A DNA stretch of 56,039 nucleotides. Origin: Thiotrichales bacterium (GTDB lineage: Bacteria; Pseudomonadota; Gammaproteobacteria; Beggiatoales; Beggiatoaceae). The stretch is taken from assembly GCA_016744475.1 (NCBI GenBank), contig JADGEH010000023.1:1-56039 (forward strand), in the 5' to 3' direction. Under the pieces are notes generated by a model. It was not told the DNA's origin. It ran no database searches and saw only the letters and a program-made list of their open reading frames with translations. Shown here in pieces: positions 49,724 to 56,039 of the stretch (the first letter of the stretch is position 1; each line of letters opens with the position of its first letter). A program made the position numbers and the translations under genes.

Positions 49724-50623
49724 TTATTTTTTAGCAATCTCTTCCAATTTCTTGGCTTTAATCACTTGCCCATTCAGCGCAGATTCTTTGGCACTTTTAC
49801 CAAAGGCTACACTCATCAAGGTTGAATAATACACCACGGGCATTTTGAACTTAGTACCAAAGGTTGCATTGATCTGATCTTGATAGACTTCTACATTCAT
49901 TTGGCATACAGGACATGGGGTGACAATCATATCAGCACCATTGTCATACGCCGCACCAATGATGTCTTTGATCATCGCTTGAGATTTATCAGGCTCAGTA
50001 AAAGCTAAAGCCCCACCGCAGCATTGCACTTTCTTCTCATAAGTGGGAATGGAATCCGCACCCAGCGTTTCAACCAGTTTGTCCAAATACATGGGGTTTT
50101 CAAAGGATTCGCCGTTGATACCAAAAGGACGGTTGGTCTGACAGCCGACATAACCTGCGATTTTCAAACCTTCCAGCGGTTTTTTCACATGTTTGCCAAT
50201 GTCTTCATAGCCTAAATCTTCGATCAAGACTTCTACCATGTGGCGAACTTCTTTATCGTTTTTCAATTCAAGCCCAGCTTCTTTCAATGCGGTGTTGGTT
50301 TCTGCCAACATGCTTGAATCGTGTTCTAAACGCTCTTTGGTTTCTTTTGTGGCTAACCAGCACGCCGCACAAGTGGCTACCACATCTTGATTCGGATGGG
50401 CTTGTTCAGACAACGCCAAGTTACGTGCAGATAAGGCTAAACGCGGTAATTCACCGCCGCCGTTGTAACCGATAGAAGCTGAGCAGCAGTTCCAGTCAGG
50501 AATATGATTGAGTTGGATGTCCAACTCTTTGCACATGCTGTCAACAGAGACCATATAGTTTGAGGAGGACGCGCCTTTTTGCGAGGAGCATCCGGGGTAA
50601 AAAGAGTATTCTTTCTTAGCCAT
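49724..50623 (-). CDS. hdrB: HdrB-like CCG-domain protein (Qmo-associated heterodisulfide reductase subunit B)
   Basis: The protein has two cysteine-rich CCG domains that hold noncubane [4Fe-4S] clusters in HdrB: FYPGCSSQKG...DWNCCSAS (about 10-50) and GYVGCQTNRP...KVQCCGGALAF...TPCPVCQMNVE (about 170-260). It would receive electrons from HdrC. Three consecutive ATGs start at 50629, 50626 and 50623; GGAGAA is best spaced for the third, which I use. It lies last in the qmoA-qmoB-hdrC operon, separated from hdrC by an inserted toxin-antitoxin remnant. Confidence 0.92.
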   Translation of the reverse strand: MAKKEYSFYPGCSSQKGASSSNYMVSVDSMCKELDIQLNHIPDWNCCSASIGYNGGGELPRLALSARNLALSEQAHPNQDVVATCAACWLATKETKERLEHDSSMLAETNTALKEAGLELKNDKEVRHMVEVLIEDLGYEDIGKHVKKPLEGLKIAGYVGCQTNRPFGINGESFENPMYLDKLVETLGADSIPTYEKKVQCCGGALAFTEPDKSQAMIKDIIGAAYDNGADMIVTPCPVCQMNVEVYQDQINATFGTKFKMPVVYYSTLMSVAFGKSAKESALNGQVIKAKKLEEIAKK

Positions 50624-50684
50624 CATCATTTCTCCGTATAAAACCTTTTGAAGCCTGCTTATGCGACATTCAAAAAATTTTAAT

Positions 50685-51161
50685 TCAATGCGAATGTTTG
50701 CTCTTAACCTGTGATTGAGCCAATTGAATCAACTGCCTAAGTACATCATTCACCGCTTTCGTATCATGGAAAACTTCAGCAACATCAGGATCAAGCAACA
50801 CTAGATTTGTACCTTGAGCACAACGCTCAGCATATTTACCTCTCACAGCACCTGGCATATTGTCCAAGTCATATTCAGGTTTCAGATCGTCTTGAAGTTC
50901 ATCATCATCTTCATTAATGGTGTCGTTCATAATATTTTCTCTCTTGCTTGGTCGCTGATCGTGCACTGTATGAGCCACCATCAGCACACGCTGCAAACAA
51001 GAAAAACCAATAGTGAGAAAACGCTGCTCTCCGATTGAATGTTCTGAATCGGGTAAAGTGGCAGCCAGAGCGTCATTAAAGACACTGGCTGCTTCTTCAA
51101 ACGTTACTTGATGTTTTTTCCAGTTAATGTCAGCTTTTTTGTCATCCCAGGTATACAACAT
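50685..51161 (-). CDS. BrnT-like toxin remnant fused in frame to its antitoxin
   Basis: The first 75 residues from ATG at 51161 match BrnT-type ribonuclease toxins (YTWDDKKADINWKKHQVTF, FNDALAATLPDSEHSIGEQRF, LMVAHTVHD). The toxin then jumps to RPSKREN, lacking the IRIISAR segment and about 12-15 residues. From ATG at 50930 the frame continues as an 81-residue antitoxin-like protein (EYDLDNMPGAVRGKYAERCAQGTNLVLLDPDVAEVFHDTKAVNDVLRQL). I see an in-frame deletion fusing the two genes; separate translation of the antitoxin from 50930 is also possible. It sits inside the qmo/hdr operon. Confidence 0.7.
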   Translation of the reverse strand: MLYTWDDKKADINWKKHQVTFEEAASVFNDALAATLPDSEHSIGEQRFLTIGFSCLQRVLMVAHTVHDQRPSKRENIMNDTINEDDDELQDDLKPEYDLDNMPGAVRGKYAERCAQGTNLVLLDPDVAEVFHDTKAVNDVLRQLIQLAQSQVKSKHSH

Positions 51162-51184
51162 CAAATTTTGCCTCAAGCAAAATT

Positions 51185-51808
51185 TTAGACGTGCTCACCC
51201 ACACGCGCTGCTTCCAATTCTTCGGCTTTTTTCAGCATCGCATGGAAGCCTTTTTGGTCTTTCACACCATGACCGCCAAAAATTTCCATGGGAGCCATAC
51301 GACCTGTTAACGCCATGCCTTGACCGATAGAACGCATTTTCATGGACATTTTGATGCCTTCAGAAAAGCCGTTCATGAAGTACAGAGCTAAGCCTAGTTT
51401 TAACTCGTTGACACGCCCGGTTTTGGTGAGGTTATTCCAGAACATTTGTGAGAATTTGTTCGTGGGTTGCTCTTTGGGGGCTATGCCTAAGCGTTTGGCG
51501 TAATGCGCTAAGCCGTGCATGATGTGGGTAATCGGCAGTTCACGCGGACAGCGCACCATGCAGTTGTAGCAAGAGGTACACATCCACATGGAATTAGAGG
51601 TCAGGACTTCTTCGCGTTTGTTGGCGCGAATCATCATGAATAATTCTTGCGGTGGGTGATCCCAGTGCGGGCCCAGTGGGCAAGAACCAGAACATACGCC
51701 GCATTGCATACACATGCGCACCCATTCGCCTTCTTCGACGTTGTTTGCCACTTCTTTTAAGAAGTTATTGCGGTACTTTTCCACCATTGCGGTGTTGACA
51801 TCGCTCAT
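51185..51808 (-). CDS. hdrC: HdrC-like iron-sulfur protein
   Basis: The 207 residues contain two [4Fe-4S] motifs: Cys33-x2-Cys36-x2-Cys39-x3-Cys43 (RMCMQCGVCSGSCP) and Cys77-x2-Cys80-x2-Cys83-x3-Cys87 (WMCTSCYNCMVRCP). The second is followed by the HdrC-typical RELPITHIMHGLAHYAKRLG. No membrane helices are present, unlike QmoC. GGAG lies 7 bases before ATG. It relays electrons between QmoAB and HdrB. It is separated from qmoB by 212 bases without a gene. Confidence 0.93.
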   Translation of the reverse strand: MSDVNTAMVEKYRNNFLKEVANNVEEGEWVRMCMQCGVCSGSCPLGPHWDHPPQELFMMIRANKREEVLTSNSMWMCTSCYNCMVRCPRELPITHIMHGLAHYAKRLGIAPKEQPTNKFSQMFWNNLTKTGRVNELKLGLALYFMNGFSEGIKMSMKMRSIGQGMALTGRMAPMEIFGGHGVKDQKGFHAMLKKAEELEAARVGEHV

Positions 51809-52020
51809 CTTAAATCTCCTTAATCAAGCGGGTGCAGATATGTCATCTGCCTCCGAACGTTTTGCTATGACTCAATCACTCAAAACGTTCGGATCGAGGT
51901 TACAAACCTCGACTCGCATAAACCTTTGCATAGAATATTGAGTTGAGTCTGAAATAAAAACACTTTATTTTTTAAGCCTTTATTTCTTCTTGTGCCAGCG
52001 CAGAGTGCTGGAACTAGGAT

Positions 52021-54288
52021 TTAGAACTTAAACGGACTCATCCCAACTTTTTCAATCGTTGCTGCCATGTCGTTGATAATTTCAGGAATCCGTTGGATGT
52101 CTGTAATCGATACTTCATGGGTTTCTACACGCTCGGTTTCTAGGTTCAACTGTGTCAGGGTGTCGCCGATTTTGCTCATGCGGTAATGCGCCATTTCGGA
52201 ACCTTTGACGAAGTGACATTGATAGTTTTCGCCTTTTTGACAACCCAGCAACACCGCACCGTCGTAACCACTGTTTAAGGCATCCGTCAACCAAATGGTA
52301 TTGACTGAACCTAAGCAACGCACAGGCACAACGCGCACAAAAGGAGAATATTCAGTGCGATTCATCGCCGCCATATCTAAAGCAGGATACGCATCGTTTT
52401 CACAGGCCAGCACTAAAATGCGAGGTTTTTCTGAGTATTCATCAGGAATGTCCACGGATTTAATCGCTTGACCGACGGTATCGACGGAGTAGTTATCAAA
52501 CGAAATCACACGTACAGGACATGCGCCCATGCAGGTACCGCAACGACGACAACGGGCTTCGTTAAACTGCGGATAACGTTGCTCGTCTTCGTTGATCGCA
52601 CCAAAGGGGCATTCCACCGTGCAGCGTTTACACTGGGTGCAACCTTCTTTACGGAATTTTGGATAGCTTAAATCCCCTGAGCGCGGATGTGCGGCGCGTC
52701 CTAGCGAAGCATTTTCCACCACTTGAATGGCTTTTAAGGCCGCCCCTGTCGCATCATCGGTAGCTTGTCCGATGTCCATTGGACGGCGCACAGGCCCTGC
52801 GGTGTAAATACCGGTACGACGGGTTTCGTAAGGGAAGCAGATGAAATGAGAATCGGTAAAGCCATGCACTAAGTGCGGCATGTCGGTACCTTGGCGATAA
52901 TCTAAGTTCAAAACGGAATCTTTGGCTTCTTCTTTTTCCAACAAAGCTTCCATTTTTACGATGACTTGCTCATCTTTTTTATCTTCTTTAGCTTGCGCGA
53001 CTTCCTGTGCTAAATAAGGATTAGGGCCCGAATTAGGCACCATGCCTGTGGCTAACACCACCAAGTCGTATTCTTGTTCAACGGTTTCGTTCAAAAGAAA
53101 ATTGTCAAATTTGACTTTAGGCCCGGCACTGCCTGCGGTGACGCTTTCGGCTTCACCTTTAAGGAAGGTTACGCCTTGGTCTTGACCCGCACGGTAGAAG
53201 TTTTCGCCACCTGCACCTGGGGTGCGTAAATCGGTGAAAAGTACCGTGGTTTGGGTATCAGGATTGTTTTGCTTAAAGTACAAGGCTTGTTTGATGCTGG
53301 TGGAGCAGCAATGACCTGAACAATAAGATAAGCGGCCTTCTTTTTGGCTACGTTGCCCTGCGCATTGGATGAACAATACGTTTTCGACGTCTTTGCCGTC
53401 GGAAGGACGTTTAATCGCGCCGCCATTGGCAGCATTTGCCAGCGCTTCTAAACCCAGTTGATCGACGACATCCGCATTATCGGGATTGAACTCGGTCAAC
53501 TGGCTCATGTCATAAGGTTTGAAGCCCGAAGCTTGCACGATTGCGCCAAAGTGTTCAGTGACTGTTGAGCCGCTTTCTTGCGCGATGTCTACCGCAAAAC
53601 GCCCTGGAGCACCGCTGGTGCGGGTCACAGTAGAATTGACGTATACGGTAATTTTATCGTTGGCTTGTACTTCAGCGATTAAATCCGCCACGCCGCTGTC
53701 GGCAGGGGCTAAGAAAGGCGCACGAACTGGAATGCGTTTGAACAATTGCGCAGTGATGCCGCCGAGTTGTGGTTGTTTTTCCACAATGGAGGCCGCGTAA
53801 CCGGCTTTCGCTGCTTCTAGTGCGGTGGTCATGCCTGTCATTCCGCCACCAACCACTAAAATGTGCTTGGTTAAGCCTTGCTCGCCACTGGCATCCGGTT
53901 GATTCATGTGCTTGGCTTCTGCGCAACCCATGCGAATGTAGTCATTCGCCATTTCTTGCGTGGTTTCGCGGGCATCGTCGGTATCAGGACGTATCCAAAT
54001 CACGCCTTCACGCAAGTTGGCACGGGACAGCGCCACGCCTTCAAAATCGAAAGCATCCGTTTTTGCACGACGCGAGCAAGCACCCAACATGACGTGGGTG
54101 ATGCCTTCGTTGTCGATGTCGGCTTGGATCATGTCCACGCCGTCTTGATTACATAAGAAGTCATGCTGCTTGGCAATCGCTGCTTTGCCTTCGCTTTTAG
54201 CCATTTGTTCTAATTGATCGCAGTCAAGACGCTCGCCTAGACCACAGCCTTTACAAATATAGGCACCGATTTTTTTATCTGCTGCCAT
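52021..54288 (-). CDS. qmoB: QmoB-like flavoprotein with ferredoxin and MvhD-type domains
   Basis: The 755 residues comprise a short Cys-rich N-terminus (ICKGCGLGERLDC), an HdrA-type FAD domain (Rossmann VVGGGMTGMTTALEAAKAG about 145-163; YCSGHCCSTS), two [4Fe-4S] ferredoxin motifs (Cys550/553/556/560 and Cys580/583/586/590) and a C-terminal MvhD-like domain (about 625-750; LACENDAYPALDMAA, VVPVRCLGSVN, LLGCQKGENYQCHF). This order is diagnostic of QmoB. GGAGGG precedes the ATG, 3 bases after the qmoA stop. Partner enzyme is APS reductase (not in the window). Confidence 0.93.
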   Translation of the reverse strand: MAADKKIGAYICKGCGLGERLDCDQLEQMAKSEGKAAIAKQHDFLCNQDGVDMIQADIDNEGITHVMLGACSRRAKTDAFDFEGVALSRANLREGVIWIRPDTDDARETTQEMANDYIRMGCAEAKHMNQPDASGEQGLTKHILVVGGGMTGMTTALEAAKAGYAASIVEKQPQLGGITAQLFKRIPVRAPFLAPADSGVADLIAEVQANDKITVYVNSTVTRTSGAPGRFAVDIAQESGSTVTEHFGAIVQASGFKPYDMSQLTEFNPDNADVVDQLGLEALANAANGGAIKRPSDGKDVENVLFIQCAGQRSQKEGRLSYCSGHCCSTSIKQALYFKQNNPDTQTTVLFTDLRTPGAGGENFYRAGQDQGVTFLKGEAESVTAGSAGPKVKFDNFLLNETVEQEYDLVVLATGMVPNSGPNPYLAQEVAQAKEDKKDEQVIVKMEALLEKEEAKDSVLNLDYRQGTDMPHLVHGFTDSHFICFPYETRRTGIYTAGPVRRPMDIGQATDDATGAALKAIQVVENASLGRAAHPRSGDLSYPKFRKEGCTQCKRCTVECPFGAINEDEQRYPQFNEARCRRCGTCMGACPVRVISFDNYSVDTVGQAIKSVDIPDEYSEKPRILVLACENDAYPALDMAAMNRTEYSPFVRVVPVRCLGSVNTIWLTDALNSGYDGAVLLGCQKGENYQCHFVKGSEMAHYRMSKIGDTLTQLNLETERVETHEVSITDIQRIPEIINDMAATIEKVGMSPFKF

Positions 54289-54291
54289 GAT

Positions 54292-55593
54292 TTAACCCTC
54301 CGCGCTGGCGACTTGATTGACCACTTGAATGGCGCGTAAAGCGCTGGCTGTAGCGTTTTGCACGGCACGATTCACATCTAAAGCATCGGATGCGCAACCG
54401 GCTGCGAATTGACCGCCGTTAGCCGGATCAAGTTCGATAAAGCCTTCTTCGTTGATGTTCAAACCAATGTCCATGCCTTTGAAATCCACGCTGGGCTGCA
54501 TCCCTACCGCCAACACGACTAAATCGTGTGGATTGTTGTAGCGCATGTCTTTGCCAGTACCGGACATTTCCAGGTTATTACCATTGAGCACAGGATTATT
54601 GGTAGCTTTGTCCAAAGTGATGCTGGCGACTTTCGATTTAATGAAACTTACGCTGTCGTCGGCTTGGACTTTTTGATAGAAATCTTCAAAGCGGTCGATG
54701 GCGCGAATATCGATGTAATACACCGTTGATTTGCCTGCGTCGCCGAATTTTTCGCGGGGATAGGTGCTTTGTTTGAGAGAGGCCATGCAGCAAATGCGCG
54801 AGCAGTGTTTCAAGTAGTTGCGATCACGCGAACCCGCACATTGGATAAAGGCCACATCTTTGGCTTCTTTACCGTCAGAAGGACGTATCAATTTGCCCCC
54901 TGTAGGGCCTGCGGGGTCCATCATGCGCTCCAGTTCCACGCTGGTGATGACGTTTTCAAAGCGGTCATAACCATAAGGCTGGATTTTGTTGGCATCATAA
55001 GGTTTCCAACCCGTCGCCCAAACAATGGCACCGGCTTTGAGCTGCAAACTTTCTTCTTTCATGTCCAAATCAATCGCATCAGCCTTGCACGCGGCTTTCG
55101 CTTTATCCGCGTCAGGTGTACCGATCATCTTAGGATCAATCACAAAACGCTGGGGATAAGCCATATTAAACGGCAAATACGCACCTTTGCGTTTGTTTAA
55201 GTTGTAGTTGAATTCGTTATCAAATTCACTGTCAACGGCTTCGCCGCAAGCACCGCACGCCGTACATTGGCTATTCACGTAACGTGGCGCAATATTGACT
55301 GTCAGGCTGTAATCGCCAGCATTGCCTGACACATTGGCGACTTCAGCCATAGTGAGTACAGTGATGTTTTTATTGGCCTTAATACGGCGCAGATTGATTT
55401 CCATCCCACAGGTGGGGAAACAAAGTTTTGGAAAGTATTTATAGAGTTGTGACACTCGACCACCCAGCGATGGGTTTTTCTCGATGAGAATGACCTGTTT
55501 GCCACATTCAGCGGCTTCTAAGGCTGCGGTCATTCCGCTGATGCCACCTCCCACGACCACGATGGTCTGGTTGGTTGCGACGACTTCCGTCAT
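54292..55593 (-). CDS. qmoA: QmoA-like flavoprotein
   Basis: The 433-residue HdrA-like protein has an N-terminal FAD site (VVVGGGISGMTAALEAAECG, about 12-31), the Cys-containing CFPTCGMEINLRR and TACGACG segments, and a second FAD/cluster region (SRDRNYLKHCSRICCMASLKQ). In QmoABC it passes electrons between APS reductase and the quinone pool or HdrBC. AGGAGA lies 8 bases before ATG. It is first in the operon, whose promoter must lie in 55594-56039. Confidence 0.92.
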   Translation of the reverse strand: MTEVVATNQTIVVVGGGISGMTAALEAAECGKQVILIEKNPSLGGRVSQLYKYFPKLCFPTCGMEINLRRIKANKNITVLTMAEVANVSGNAGDYSLTVNIAPRYVNSQCTACGACGEAVDSEFDNEFNYNLNKRKGAYLPFNMAYPQRFVIDPKMIGTPDADKAKAACKADAIDLDMKEESLQLKAGAIVWATGWKPYDANKIQPYGYDRFENVITSVELERMMDPAGPTGGKLIRPSDGKEAKDVAFIQCAGSRDRNYLKHCSRICCMASLKQSTYPREKFGDAGKSTVYYIDIRAIDRFEDFYQKVQADDSVSFIKSKVASITLDKATNNPVLNGNNLEMSGTGKDMRYNNPHDLVVLAVGMQPSVDFKGMDIGLNINEEGFIELDPANGGQFAAGCASDALDVNRAVQNATASALRAIQVVNQVASAEG

Positions 55594-56039
55594 TGCGATT
55601 TCTCCTGAAGACTAGATTTTCTTAAGGAAAATCTAAAATGGATGAGATACACCTGAAATTTTAAGGTGAGCAGCAGGTGCTTTATGACATTGGGACACGG
55701 ACGATTTTTGAGATTTTTTGCCCCTCTAGCTCGGTTATTTTTTCTACCCAAACATCTCGCTAGATGACAACAACTATCAAAAATCCCACGACCCTAAAAT
55801 ATCCACAAAACTCTGTTGCAAACACTCTTTTTTAGCAGCCTCTCAAAGCCATTTTCAGACTTAAAAAAGCCGTATTTTCAGGCACGTCTAGCGAGTTTTT
55901 CAAGGACAGCGCGTCAGGATACACGCATATATCACAAAATGCTTATTGAATTTTCCAGGCTAGTATAAAAATACTCTATTTTCGCAGAATGCGTTGAATT
56001 TTATACAGAAGTTGACAGGTGTCTTCATCCGTTTGTCAC
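55594..56039. other. Upstream region of qmoA, no gene seen
   Basis: These 446 bases hold no convincing frame on either strand. AT-rich blocks such as 55960-55985 (TAGTATAAAAATACTCTATT) contain the dyad AGTATnnnnATACT. The leader of the qmo operon and its promoter should lie here; I cannot place them with certainty. Confidence 0.35.

Noticed and set aside
49724..55593. Methanogen-type Hdr or the sHdr lipoate pathway of sulfur oxidizers
   Set aside because: QmoB carries the ferredoxin plus MvhD-like domains typical of Qmo, and no lbpA, tusA or hdrB2 genes are present in the window.

Overview
The window looks like a chromosomal stretch of a gammaproteobacterial sulfur oxidizer, most likely a Thiotrichales (Beggiatoa/Thioploca/Thiomargarita-like) organism. 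This rests on moderate-to-low GC, gammaproteobacterial core genes (secB-gpsA, ctpA, xseA, hemA, ccmA, miaB, xthA), a probable persulfide-sensing ArsR regulator next to a rhodanese, and a qmoA-qmoB-hdrC-hdrB electron-transfer operon of the APS/sulfite pathway. The genus is inference. No rRNA, tRNA or CRISPR array was recognised.

Layout. 1-3.2 kb is a graveyard: IS5- and IS630-family transposase remnants, two 99-bp MITEs with clear TA target duplications, and an M14 carboxypeptidase pseudogene broken by at least six lesions, two of them small elements whose excision restores the frame. 3.4-6.2 kb carries an SqrR/BigR-like regulator, DUF2892, rhodanese, secB and gpsA. 6.5-18.2 kb holds ctpA, xseA, hemA (opposite strand), a TPR lipoprotein, pspA, an M48 protease, a PolB-like exonuclease with altered active site, and gamma-glutamyltransferase. 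18.2-22.6 kb is an accessory patch of repeats: a RAYT transposase pseudogene flanked by inverted repeats, 3'-end fragments of metH and folD, an AT-rich membrane protein and a DUF2188/zinc-ribbon pair bracketed by direct repeats. 22.7-34.9 kb is mostly minus-strand housekeeping (symporter, glucokinase, Smr, ccmA, OmpA lipoprotein, miaB, GCS2, xthA, hybrid kinase).

34.9-43.4 kb is the most interesting plus-strand block: a lipoprotein and CHASE2-adenylate cyclase, followed by a tight five-gene cassette (large TPR protein, J-like protein with PPD in place of HPD, GrpE, a short second Hsp70, zinc-ribbon protein) that looks like a dedicated alternative Hsp70 machine. 43.5-49.7 kb holds an SDR/TetR pair, a TPR protein and a DUF5666-DUF6502/DUF2202 island. 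That island is bounded by direct copies of a terminator plus the 3' end of hdrB. 49.7-55.6 kb is the qmoAB-hdrCB operon, with a BrnT-like toxin remnant fused to its antitoxin between hdrC and hdrB.

Throughout, small palindromic or terminal-inverted-repeat elements of at least seven kinds occupy the intergenic spaces.
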